64,000 bases of DNA from Streptomyces sp. LBL (lineage in GTDB: Bacteria; Actinomycetota; Actinomycetes; Streptomycetales; Streptomycetaceae), in the NCBI RefSeq assembly GCF_029893585.1, contig NZ_JARXYX010000037.1, positions 42,848 to 106,847 on the forward strand, given 5' to 3'. The notes under the pieces are model-generated. The model was given only the letters and a program-made list of their open reading frames with translations. It ran no database searches and was not told the DNA's origin. The translations under genes were made by a program, and so were the position numbers. Positions 42,926-54,040 of this stretch are shown piece by piece; position 1 is the stretch's first letter; each line of letters starts with the position of its first letter.

Positions 42926-43801
42926 ATGAACAAGGTCATGACCAGGGCGAGCCAGGCCGGCCACCACCCCGGTACCCGCCCGCCGAGCCGCCGCGACCCA
43001 CGCCGCCCCGGCGGCACACCCCCACGCACCCCGGGGGGCGGTACCGCTCGCACCACGACCTCCGACGGCCGCCCCCCGGGTTCCCCGGGCGATCGCGGCC
43101 CGTCCGCCCGCACCAGGCCCACCGACAACCGCCCACCGACCACGCCCACCGCCTGGTCGCCGGCGCCGGCGACAACGCCGGCCACGACTGCAGCCACCAC
43201 CGCGCGGAGGGCAACCAACACCACGACCACGGCAACAACCGCCCCTACAACCCGCACCATCCCGACCAAGCGCAGCACCCCCACCAAACCGGTCACCCCC
43301 ATCCCGACCACGCGCAACACCCCCACCAAACCGGTCGCCCCCACCCCGACCACGCGCAGCACCTCCACCCCGACCACGTCCGCCACCCCCACCCCCACCC
43401 CGCACGCTGCTCCCGCCCCCGTAGTCCCCGCCCGCACCCCCCGCAGGCCCGTCCCCCAGCCCCGCCCCACCGACGTCTTCGCCGACCGTCTTGTCGCGGT
43501 CCTGAGCGGCCGTCGCCCGGTCCACTGGATGCTCCGGCACACTGCGGGCCGCGCCTACGACGAACTGGCCTGGCTCGCCCAACGTGGCCCCCTGCGCACC
43601 ACCCGGGGCACCGCGCCCGTCGTCCGCGACATCGGTTACGACGTCCCGCGTCCCGGCGCCATCGAGGCCTTCGCCCGCATCAGCGCCGGCGACCAGCTGC
43701 GCGCCATGGCCTTCCGCCTGGAACAGGGCCGGGACCTCCGCTGGCGCTGCACGGCGGTGGAACTGGGCGGCCCTCGCCCGCCCCGCACCTACGAGGACTG
43801 A
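42926..43801 (+). CDS. Rv3235-family protein with Thr/Pro-rich N-terminus
   Basis: 291 residues. Residues 1-180 are Pro/Thr/Arg-rich and repetitive, with a 14-residue repeat (TPTKPVTPIPTTRN type) encoded by a 42-bp DNA repeat near 43282-43365. The conserved C-terminal domain is DVFADRLVAVLSGRRPVHWM, then HTAGRAYDELAWLAQ and RISAGDQLRAMAFRLE. Members occur next to secA in many actinobacteria, as here. Function unknown; the basic, flexible N-terminus could bind nucleic acid or membrane. Start ATG 42926 after cgggga. Confidence 0.82.
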   Translation: MNKVMTRASQAGHHPGTRPPSRRDPRRPGGTPPRTPGGGTARTTTSDGRPPGSPGDRGPSARTRPTDNRPPTTPTAWSPAPATTPATTAATTARRATNTTTTATTAPTTRTIPTKRSTPTKPVTPIPTTRNTPTKPVAPTPTTRSTSTPTTSATPTPTPHAAPAPVVPARTPRRPVPQPRPTDVFADRLVAVLSGRRPVHWMLRHTAGRAYDELAWLAQRGPLRTTRGTAPVVRDIGYDVPRPGAIEAFARISAGDQLRAMAFRLEQGRDLRWRCTAVELGGPRPPRTYED

Positions 43802-43841
43802 TCCCGAGCAGGCCCGGCACCCCGGGCACAGCCAACCTAGC

Positions 43842-43928
43842 CCGCGCATACCGAGCTTGCGCATACCGAAGGCCCGCGCATACCGAAGGGCCGCGCATAC
43901 CGAAGGGCCGGGCATACCGAAGGGCCGG
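43842..43928. repeat. 17-18 bp tandem repeats next to the secA terminator
   Basis: Five consecutive units around gcgcataccgaaggg, with small variations, between the convergent Rv3235-family and secA genes. The last unit merges into the terminator stem. Confidence 0.85.
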
Positions 43929-43952
43929 GCACCCTCAGGTGACCCGGCCCTT
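43920..43952 (-). terminator. Terminator of secA
   Basis: A 10-bp stem (aagggccggg/cccggccctt) with a 13-nt loop, 44 bp beyond the secA stop. Confidence 0.7.
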
Positions 43953-43995
43953 CACACCGCTAAAGCGCCGCAGGCAACCGCGGGCAACTCCAGCG

Positions 43996-46806
<2,811 letters not shown>

Positions 46807-47085
46807 GGGGGTTGGTCTCCTTGCCGGTCGGGCCTGGGACGGTCGGTTACCACTGGACTCACTGAGCAACGGCCATCGTATGCGAGGACACCGCCACGCC
46901 GGGAGGCCTGCCGCGACGACGCCTGTTCACCGCTTCGCGCACTGCTTCAAATCTCCTTCAAAGGGACAACGGCCGGGCGCCGCGGATGGTGCCGCGGCCT
47001 GCCGACGAATTGCGTGAATTGTGATCACCCGCTCACACACGGCTAAAAGTTGGCGCCCCCGGGGTCGGCTGAGCAGAATCGCCCG

Positions 47086-47658
47086 ATGGACCCCGTCACA
47101 CTCAGCACGGACCGCCTCGACCTGCGCACGGTCGAGGCGCGGCACGCCGACGCCGTGTACGCGGCCGTCCAGGACCCCGAGATCCAGCGCTGGACGACGA
47201 TCCCCGCGCCCTATCTGCGGGAGCACGCCCAGAGCTTCACCCAGCAGGTGGTCCCCGACGGCTGGGCCTGCGGTTCGATGTTCACGTGGGGCGTCTTCCT
47301 CCCCGCGGGGGAGGAACTGGTGGGCATGCTCAGCATCACCCTGCGCTCCCTCGGTACGGCCGAGGTCGGATTCTGGGGCACGAAGGAGCACCGCGGCAAC
47401 GGCTACCTCACGGAGGCCACCCGCGCCGCCTCGCACTGGGCCTTCACCCGTGCCTCCATCGACCGCATGGAATGGCGCGCCGAAGTGGGCAACGCCCCCT
47501 CGCGCGCGGTGGCGGAACGAGCGGGCTTCACCATCGAGGGCACCCTGCGCTCCGCCATCAACAACAAGGGAGTACGCCGGGACTGCTGGGTGGGTTCCCT
47601 GCTCCCGTCGGATCTGGGGCTGCCGTCGACGGCGCCGTACCTGCCGAGGCAGCCGTAG
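47086..47658 (+). CDS. GNAT-family N-acetyltransferase (RimJ/RimL-like)
   Basis: 190 residues from ATG 47086 (MDPVTLSTDRLDLRTVEARH). Acetyl-CoA loop: FWGTKEHRGNGYLTEATRAA. Late motif: EWRAEVGNAPSRAVAERAGF then EGTLRSAI, typical of Acetyltransf_3. Related enzymes acetylate ribosomal proteins, small amines or antibiotics; the substrate here is unknown. Divergent from secA and followed 60 bp later by the YcaQ-like gene. Confidence 0.9.
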   Translation: MDPVTLSTDRLDLRTVEARHADAVYAAVQDPEIQRWTTIPAPYLREHAQSFTQQVVPDGWACGSMFTWGVFLPAGEELVGMLSITLRSLGTAEVGFWGTKEHRGNGYLTEATRAASHWAFTRASIDRMEWRAEVGNAPSRAVAERAGFTIEGTLRSAINNKGVRRDCWVGSLLPSDLGLPSTAPYLPRQP

Positions 47659-47718
47659 TCGCCCGCAAACCGGCAGCTCAGCCCGCACTGTCAGTCCCAC
47701 CCCCTATCGTGCGAACGC

Positions 47719-48915
47719 ATGACGACCCCGCGCCCCACCATCACGCTCTCCGCAGATGAGGCCCGCCGCGTCGCCCTGAGAGCTCAGGGCTTCCTCGGTG
47801 CCCCCGACCGGAAGTCCGGCGTCCGAGGCGTCCTCCGCCATCTCGGCGCGGTCCAGCTGGACACCATCTCGGTCCTGGCACGCTCCCACGAACTCATCCC
47901 GTACGCCCGCCTGGGAGCCGTGGGGCGCAAGACGGTCGAGAGCGCCTACTGGAAGTCATCCGTCGGTGCCCCTTTGGCGCAGCCCACCGCCTTCGAGTAC
48001 TGGTCCCACGCCGCCTGCATCCTCCCCATCGAGGAGTGGCCCCACTTCGCCTTCCGCCGCCGCGCCTACCGAGGCCGCCCGCACTGGAACCACGAACTCC
48101 CGGACGGCGCCTACGACCAGGTCATCAAGCAGATACGCGCGGAAGGTCCCCTCACCGCCACGGAATTGGGCGGCGCCAAGAAGACCAACGAGTGGTGGGA
48201 CTGGTCCGGCGCGAAGGTGGCCGTCGAACGCGCCCTGATGTACGGCGAGGTGGTCTGCGTCGAGCGCCGCGGCTGGAAGCGCGTCTACGACCTCGCCGAA
48301 CGCGCCGTACCAAAAGCCCTGCTGCACGACGATCTGGACGACACGGAGTGTCTGCGCCGCCTGGTCCGCCTGGCCGGCCAGTCCCTGGGCGTCGGCACCC
48401 GCGCCGACATCGCCGACTACCACCGTCTCAAGGCCGAGCAGGTCGACGCGGTGATCGCCGACTCGGGCCTGGTCCCGGTCACGGTCGAGGGCTGGGGCAG
48501 GCGCGCCTGGGCCGACCCGGCGGCCCTGGAGACAGCCCCGCGCGGACGCCATCGCACCACGCTGCTGTCGCCCTTCGACTCCCTCGTCTGGGAACGGGCG
48601 CGCACGGAACGCGTCTTCGGCTTCACCCACCGGCTGGAGGCCTATGTCCCCAGGCCGAAGCGGGTGTTCGGCTATTTCGCGATGCCGGTGCTGGCCGGCG
48701 GCCGGCTCGTCGGCCGCGTGGATCCGGCGCGCGAGGGCCGCACCCTGGTCGCCCGGCAGGTCACCCTGGACGGCCCGAAGGCGGTCCCCTCGGTCGCCCA
48801 GGCCCTGGTCGAGGCGGCGAGCTGGGTGGACTGCACGGACGTACGGGTGGAACGGGTGGACGCACCGGAACTGCGCGAGCCCCTCGTGAGGGAACTCGCC
48901 CACGCCCTCACCTGA
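47719..48915 (+). CDS. YcaQ/AlkZ-family winged-helix DNA glycosylase
   Basis: 398 residues. Three tandem winged-helix domains of the HTH_42 (DUF1006) type. The catalytic-loop motif reads AVQLDTISVLARSHEL: Gln-Leu-Asp fits the QxD motif of E. coli YcaQ rather than the QxQ of AlkZ. YcaQ unhooks interstrand DNA crosslinks and excises N7-alkyl purines; AlkZ gives self-resistance to azinomycin in streptomycetes. Here it sits among housekeeping genes, so general alkylation repair is more likely than antibiotic self-resistance (inference). Confidence 0.88.
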   Translation: MTTPRPTITLSADEARRVALRAQGFLGAPDRKSGVRGVLRHLGAVQLDTISVLARSHELIPYARLGAVGRKTVESAYWKSSVGAPLAQPTAFEYWSHAACILPIEEWPHFAFRRRAYRGRPHWNHELPDGAYDQVIKQIRAEGPLTATELGGAKKTNEWWDWSGAKVAVERALMYGEVVCVERRGWKRVYDLAERAVPKALLHDDLDDTECLRRLVRLAGQSLGVGTRADIADYHRLKAEQVDAVIADSGLVPVTVEGWGRRAWADPAALETAPRGRHRTTLLSPFDSLVWERARTERVFGFTHRLEAYVPRPKRVFGYFAMPVLAGGRLVGRVDPAREGRTLVARQVTLDGPKAVPSVAQALVEAASWVDCTDVRVERVDAPELREPLVRELAHALT

Positions 48916-48933
48916 CCGTGCCCGGCAGGACCG

Positions 48934-49680
48934 TCACCGGATCTCGAGGATCTTCTCCCGCATCGCGTAGACGACCGCTTCCATCCTGGAGTGCAGCTGC
49001 AGCTTCTCGAGGATGTTGCGTACGTGGTTCTTCACGGTGTTCTCGGAGATGAACAGTTCCTTGGCGATGTCCCGGTTGTTCATTCCCGTGGCGACAAGCT
49101 TGAGCACTTCCAGTTCCCGGTCCGTGAGCCGCGGCGCCGGCACGAGTCGACGCTCGTCGGTCCGCTGGATCATCGACTTGAACTCGGTGAGCAGTTTCGA
49201 CGCCATGGACGGGCTGATCTGCGACTGCCCGTCGGCCACCGCGCGAATGGCGGTCGCCACCTCGTCCGTGGAGATCTCCTTCAGGAGGTATCCGGTCGCG
49301 CCCGCCTTGATCGCGTCGTAGAGGTCGGCCTCCTCGTCGCTGATCGTCAGCATGATGATCTTCGCACTGGGGGCCACCTCCTTGATGGAGGTGCACGCCT
49401 CGATACCGCCCCGCTTGGGCATCCGTACGTCCATCAGCACGATGTCCGGCAGCAGGTCGGCGGCCTTGTCGACCGCTTCCGCCCCGTCGCCCGCCTCGCC
49501 GACGACCTGGATGTCCTCTTCGGCGGCGAGCACGATCTCCAGGCCACGGCGGAAGAGGGCGTGATCGTCCACGACCAGGACACGAATCGGCTCCTTGCGT
49601 GGTGAGCCCGAATCCGGGCCCATGCCGACGACACCGTGGCCGGCGTCCGCGTCCTGCATCGGTCCGAAGCTGTCCGCCAT
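48934..49680 (-). CDS. NarL/LuxR-family response regulator
   Basis: 248 residues from 49680 (MADSFGPMQDADAG), preceded by a strong GGGGGAGGAACG; longer starts lack this. Receiver domain about 32-150 with the acidic pair at VVDDH and phospho-acceptor Asp84 (VLMDVRMPKRGG). C-terminal LuxR helix-turn-helix about 180-245 (LTDRELEVLKLVATGMNNRD). No sensor kinase gene is adjacent, so it is an orphan regulator here. Convergent with the YcaQ gene (18-bp gap). Confidence 0.94.
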   Translation of the reverse strand: MADSFGPMQDADAGHGVVGMGPDSGSPRKEPIRVLVVDDHALFRRGLEIVLAAEEDIQVVGEAGDGAEAVDKAADLLPDIVLMDVRMPKRGGIEACTSIKEVAPSAKIIMLTISDEEADLYDAIKAGATGYLLKEISTDEVATAIRAVADGQSQISPSMASKLLTEFKSMIQRTDERRLVPAPRLTDRELEVLKLVATGMNNRDIAKELFISENTVKNHVRNILEKLQLHSRMEAVVYAMREKILEIR

Positions 49681-49822
49681 CGTTCCTCCCCCTGAAGGCT
49701 GTGGCCTGTGGTCCTGTGCCATCGCCAACCCAAGGCAACGACCCAACGGTTGGGCCGGTTCGGCCATGATTTCATGCCCGGACGACAGTGAGGTGACAGA
49801 GCGGGGCGCGAAGTGGTCGCAC

Positions 49823-49865
49823 ACCGGTGCCCCTGGGGGCGCACACGCGCACCAGGGGCACCGGT
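49823..49865 (-). terminator. Terminator of hpf
   Basis: A perfect 14-bp stem (accggtgcccctgg/ccaggggcaccggt) with a 15-nt loop, 19 bp downstream of the hpf stop. Confidence 0.8.
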
Positions 49866-49884
49866 TCAGTCGTCGGCCAGGCGG

Positions 49885-50577
49885 TCAGCCGCCCAGCATG
49901 CCACCCGCCGCGGGGGGTTGCGCCTGGGTGACCATCGGGTCCGTGCTGAGGTGGATGACGCCGTAGTCGTAGGCGTGCCGCCGGTAGACGACACTGGGTT
50001 CCTTGGTCTCGGAGTCGATGAACAGATAGAAGTCGTGCCCGACCAGTTCCATCTCGTAGAGAGCCTGGTCGAGAGTCATCGCAGAAGCGACGTGAGTCTT
50101 CTCGCGGACGACGAGGGGGCCCTCCCCCGTGACTTCCAGCGAGCCGATCTTCTTGGTGGGTACCCCGTCGGGCTCGTCGTCGTGGACGGCATGGCCGTTG
50201 CCGTTGAGGGTCGCCGCGCCCGGAACGTGGTCGGGGACCTCGGCCGCCGTGAGTCGGCGTGCACCTCGACGGGTGTGGCGCTTGTCGTGCTGCTTGCGCA
50301 GCCCGGCGTACAGCTTCTCGGCCGCCAGGTCGAGTGCCGCGTACGGGTCGCTGGCTGCCGCTTCCGCCCGGATCACCGGACCGCGGGAGCGGAGCGTGAT
50401 CTCCACTCGGTCACAACGGTCGGCCTGTCGGGGGTTCGGCTCCTTGGACACCTCGACGTCGAGGCTGATCACCTTGCCATCGAGCTTCTGGATCTTCTCC
50501 AGCTTCAGCTTCTCGGCCACGTGCTTGCGGAACCGCTCGGGCACCTCGGTCTTGCGGCCCTTGACGACGATGTCCAC
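49885..50577 (-). CDS. hpf: Long-form ribosome hibernation promoting factor
   Basis: 230 residues from GTG 50577 (VDIVVKGRKTEVPERF), with CGGAG 6 nt upstream; the open frame upstream has no similarity. N-terminal S30AE domain about 1-105 (LEKIQKLDGKVISLDVEVSK, RVEITLRSRGPVIRAEA). A linker follows, then the C-terminal dimerisation domain about 170-225 (EKTHVASAMTLDQALYEM, YDYGVIHLS). It joins 70S ribosomes into inactive 100S dimers in stress. Last gene of the mtnA-mtrA-mtrB-lpqB-comF-hpf strand, but a 312-bp gap before it suggests its own promoter. Confidence 0.96.
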   Translation of the reverse strand: MDIVVKGRKTEVPERFRKHVAEKLKLEKIQKLDGKVISLDVEVSKEPNPRQADRCDRVEITLRSRGPVIRAEAAASDPYAALDLAAEKLYAGLRKQHDKRHTRRGARRLTAAEVPDHVPGAATLNGNGHAVHDDEPDGVPTKKIGSLEVTGEGPLVVREKTHVASAMTLDQALYEMELVGHDFYLFIDSETKEPSVVYRRHAYDYGVIHLSTDPMVTQAQPPAAGGMLGG

Positions 50578-50889
50578 GCAGAACTCCGTTCCCGGATCGC
50601 TCCGCCTCGTTGCGGAACGTCTCCCTCTTGCACCAGGTTCCGGTGAGTCCCGGAACCTCCGGACTCGGCGACTTCCACCTCCTCCCCCATGGGCAAGATC
50701 TCCACGCCACCGGTGCGGGTGATGATGAAAATCCCGCAGCACGGCATCCGGATTTGAGAGGTTTGGCCTGCGCCTTTCTCTCACAACCGAACATATCTCG
50801 CCCGGACGGATGTCGTCACCCTCTACCGCGGTGTACCTCCGTTCAGGTGAATTACTCCTGTTATTACCTGCAACGATGCAACTTTCGAG
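50578..50889 (-). other. hpf upstream region
   Basis: 312 bp between comF and hpf, with an AT-richer part at 50845-50910. It should hold the hpf promoter. I could not fix a -10/-35 pair with confidence. Confidence 0.5.
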
Positions 50890-51981
50890 TCAGTTCCGGT
50901 TTATTTCGAAAGAATCCGGCGTGGCCGCGACCACGGCCGCGTAGATCAGCTCGTCCATGGCGCCACCGACCATCATTTCCGGCCGTCCAGGCACCCACCT
51001 CGCCGTCTCCTCCGTCGCCGGAGTCATCCGTTCCTCTCTGCTTTCCCGACTTCCCGCCGCGTACACCGCCGCGTTCCTCCCGCCGCACACGGCCGGCTCA
51101 CCGACTCCCATCGCCCCGTCGCGGGCCACCCCCGCCTGCCGTCCCCTCACCGAGGCATCTCCCCCAACGACCAACAGCTTCCCTGCCGGGCCCCGATACG
51201 CCACCTCTCCGCTCTCAGCCCCTGCCTGCACGTCCCCTCCCGCTTCCTCGGTCGTTTCCGCTGCCTCCGCTGCCTCCGCCAGCGCCACCCGCACCGCACG
51301 CGCCGCCTCCGCCAACGACGCCCCGGTCGTCATCAGGTCGTCGACGAGCACCACCGGACCACCGGCGAGCAGCCGCCCACCACCCCCCACCACCGCCAAC
51401 GCGCCCGCCAGGTTCGCCAGTCGCTCCCGGGAGTTGAGCCCCGCCTGGTCGGCCACGGCCCGCCGCTGCCGCAGCACGGCGGCCACCCGCGCCGGGGTCC
51501 CCGTCCGCCGTAACTCACGGGCCGCCACGAGCGCGATCCGCCGCGCCGGATCGTGCCCCCGTGCCCGCACCGCCCTCCGCGCGGACGGCACAGGAACCAG
51601 CACCACAGTCTCGTCACCCCACATGGCCCCGGCCCCCGGCCCCATCGGCTCCCCGCCCGGCCGGCGGCCCTCGCTCCCTCCGCTCGCATCCCCTGCCCCA
51701 GCCCGCACAGCCCCCGCCAACGCCACTCCCAAAGGTGCCGCGAGCGCCAACGCGCCCCGCTCCTTATGGGCCAGCAAGGTCGCCCGTACCTCGTCCGCGT
51801 AACGTGCCGCCGCGTGCACGACCGGCAGACCCGGCGGCTCCGAGACCGGTCGCACCCGGCGCGGTACGGCCCCGCTCAGAGCCGCACGGCACGTCGGACA
51901 GAGCACCGTGCGCGGCTTCCCGCACCCTCCGCACTCGGCCGGCAGCACCAGGTCGGTGAGGTCCTGCCACCACCCCCGCAT
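50890..51981 (-). CDS. comF: ComF-family phosphoribosyltransferase-like protein with a large insertion
   Basis: 363 residues from 51981 (MRGWWQDLTDLVLPAECGGCG). Zinc finger CGGC/CPTC at 17-31. Phosphoribosyltransferase core about 120-235, with the PRPP loop VVLVDDLMTTGASLAEA (210-226). The last strand (AAVVAATPDSF, 348-358) is displaced by an insertion of about 105 residues (about 240-345), Gly/Glu/Ala/Arg-rich and without similarity I know. ComF proteins usually have about 220-250 residues. ComF is needed for DNA uptake in naturally competent bacteria; its job in Streptomyces is unknown. Confidence 0.86.
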   Translation of the reverse strand: MRGWWQDLTDLVLPAECGGCGKPRTVLCPTCRAALSGAVPRRVRPVSEPPGLPVVHAAARYADEVRATLLAHKERGALALAAPLGVALAGAVRAGAGDASGGSEGRRPGGEPMGPGAGAMWGDETVVLVPVPSARRAVRARGHDPARRIALVAARELRRTGTPARVAAVLRQRRAVADQAGLNSRERLANLAGALAVVGGGGRLLAGGPVVLVDDLMTTGASLAEAARAVRVALAEAAEAAETTEEAGGDVQAGAESGEVAYRGPAGKLLVVGGDASVRGRQAGVARDGAMGVGEPAVCGGRNAAVYAAGSRESREERMTPATEETARWVPGRPEMMVGGAMDELIYAAVVAATPDSFEINRN

Positions 51982-52021
51982 GCCCACCACTGTGCCAACA
52001 CCGGCACGCCCCTGCCACCCC

Positions 52022-52044
52022 TGTGGACAACTGCCTGTGGACAA
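52022..52044. promoter_or_regulatory. Two DnaA boxes between comF and lpqB
   Basis: TGTGGACAA occurs at 52022-52030 and again at 52036-52044 in the same orientation, 14 bp apart. Both are perfect complements of the Streptomyces DnaA box TTGTCCACA. They lie just upstream of the comF start. Confidence 0.7.
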
Positions 52045-52219
52045 CTCCAGCCATGACGGAACGGCCGCCTCCGCCGGGGTCCCGCCCCGGCGAAAACGGC
52101 CGCTCACCTGGCCGGTCCCGCAGTTCACCGGCCGCAGACCAACCGCGGTCCCGATTCACCCGGAACTCGCCGACACTCATCCGGAACTTGATCCGGAACT
52201 CCCCGGAACGAACCGGCAC

Positions 52220-54040
52220 TCACCCCGGATAAACCGGCGCCGTCCCGTCCGCGTCCACCTTCTGCCACTGCCCCCCGGACGGCAGCCGCACGATCCCGTC
52301 CTCCGAATACGCCACCAAAGGCAGCTGGTCGTCCTCGGACGCGGCGATCTCCTTGACGCCTGTCAGCGCCGTCGGCGTCGGTCCCTCCGGCGTGGAGCCG
52401 TCGACCTGGACGTAGCGCATCTGCTGCACGCCCCCCTTTTCCCGCCCGACCACCACAAGCCTGCTGTCACCGGCCCACGAGATGGTGCTGACCTCCTCCA
52501 GCTCCGGAGTCGTGGCCCGCATTTCCTGCACCGAGACAGACGGGCGCCCGCCCGACTTCTCGCCCCGTTCGATCCGTCCGATGAGCAGCGACTGCTTGCC
52601 GCCCTTCTCCACGACGAGCGCGATCCGCACTCCGTCGGCGGCCACCCGGACATCCCTGATACGCCCGTCCAGCCCCGGAACGTCCACCTTCAGCGGCTCG
52701 CCCGCGCCCCCCTCCAGCACCAACAGCCGCGGGTCGTGCGGGTTGCGGTCGGCCACCCACAGGTCACCCTCCGCGTCCCAACTGGGCGTCGTCAGCCGGT
52801 CGTCGGCTGTGGCGCCGCCGCTGGTCAGCACGGGCTCCCCGAGCGACCCACCCGACGCCAGCGACGCGACGTACAGCGGCCTCCCGCCGATTCCGACCCC
52901 GGCCGCCTTGTCCTCGTCGCGCGACACCGCCACCGACTGGAGGTCCTTGTCGCCCTCGCCCAGCCCGCCGGGCACCGGATTGGGCTTCGTAACGCTGTCC
53001 TCGGCCGGTATTCGCACCAGCCGGTGCTTGCCGTCGACGAAGTACAGGTACTCGGGCTGGTGCTGCACCGAGCCCCGCGCGGCGACGGCGTCGGCCCCGG
53101 CGAGCGCGCACAGCTGCTTGCCGCCCGCCTTCAGCTCGACCTCGTCCACCGCGGGCGTCACGTCCTCGAGGGTGAACAGGATCTGGGCCGCCATGTTGTC
53201 GCACACCGTCGAATCGACCCGGGCGGCCTTGTCGTTCAGTGGCACGGTCAGCTTGCTCTGGTCGTCCGGCGTCAGCGAGGTGACGTCCTTCTGCAGCTCC
53301 GCCCCGGTGGGGAAGCTCGATCTGGCGACCGGCCGGAGCCAGGTCGTGGGCCCGCTGATCAGGGAGCGCACCATCTGCGTCATGGCGTCCACGCGCTCGC
53401 GCACGTACACGGGATCGGCGACCGCCACGGTCTGTGGGCCCGTCGTGTGCGAGGCGAAGTAGTACTTGTTGACGGACATGTAGTTGCGCTGAAAATCCGA
53501 CTTACCCATGACGACGCCCTGCGGCAGCCCGTCGATGCGCCACTGGTGGGTCTTCTGGTCCCGGACCAGGTGCACCGACTGTTGATAGCTCCCATGAGCG
53601 GGTGCGTACGACCCCTGCTCGTCCACCGTGCCGACCTTGCTGCCGGTCAGCCTGAACGAGAGGTCGTTGGAGTCCTCCCGGCTGCCCGAACGCTCGACCT
53701 CGATGCGCAGCCCTTCGGCGAGCACCGTGGTGGTCCGCTCCGGCTCCCAGGTCTTCGCGGTATCAGCCGTCAGATACTGGCGAGCCGTCTCATAGTGCGG
53801 ATCGTCGCTGGTCAGCGCCTCCAGGAAGCCCTGCACGATCTCCTGGGACTGCGCGTTCTCCTGGGGTGGCATGGCGAAGACCCGCACCTGGGTGTCCTGG
53901 CGGGGCGTGGACTCCACACCGCGCAGATCCCCGCTGTCGGGCATCGAGGCACACCCTGCCAGCAGTACGACGCCACAGGCGGCGTACGCCGCCGCGCGCC
54001 CCGTTCCCCGCCGGACGCCCCTTTCGCGGTCAGCGCCCAC
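52220..54040 (-). CDS. lpqB: Lipoprotein LpqB
   Basis: 606 residues from GTG 54040, preceded by GGGGAGG. The lipobox VVLLAGC places the lipidated Cys at 30. A GerMN-like domain follows (about 200-330, VYVRERVDAMTQMVRSLI), then a beta-propeller-like C-terminal half (DEDKAAGVGIGGRPLYVASL). In mycobacteria LpqB binds the sensor domain of MtrB and tunes MtrAB signalling. The gene overlaps the end of mtrB by 11 bp, so the three genes are translationally linked. Confidence 0.95.
   Translation of the reverse strand: MGADRERGVRRGTGRAAAYAACGVVLLAGCASMPDSGDLRGVESTPRQDTQVRVFAMPPQENAQSQEIVQGFLEALTSDDPHYETARQYLTADTAKTWEPERTTTVLAEGLRIEVERSGSREDSNDLSFRLTGSKVGTVDEQGSYAPAHGSYQQSVHLVRDQKTHQWRIDGLPQGVVMGKSDFQRNYMSVNKYYFASHTTGPQTVAVADPVYVRERVDAMTQMVRSLISGPTTWLRPVARSSFPTGAELQKDVTSLTPDDQSKLTVPLNDKAARVDSTVCDNMAAQILFTLEDVTPAVDEVELKAGGKQLCALAGADAVAARGSVQHQPEYLYFVDGKHRLVRIPAEDSVTKPNPVPGGLGEGDKDLQSVAVSRDEDKAAGVGIGGRPLYVASLASGGSLGEPVLTSGGATADDRLTTPSWDAEGDLWVADRNPHDPRLLVLEGGAGEPLKVDVPGLDGRIRDVRVAADGVRIALVVEKGGKQSLLIGRIERGEKSGGRPSVSVQEMRATTPELEEVSTISWAGDSRLVVVGREKGGVQQMRYVQVDGSTPEGPTPTALTGVKEIAASEDDQLPLVAYSEDGIVRLPSGGQWQKVDADGTAPVYPG

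Noticed and set aside
43842..43928. CRISPR-like array
   Set aside because: Units are 17-18 bp, directly adjacent and without unique spacers; no cas genes nearby.
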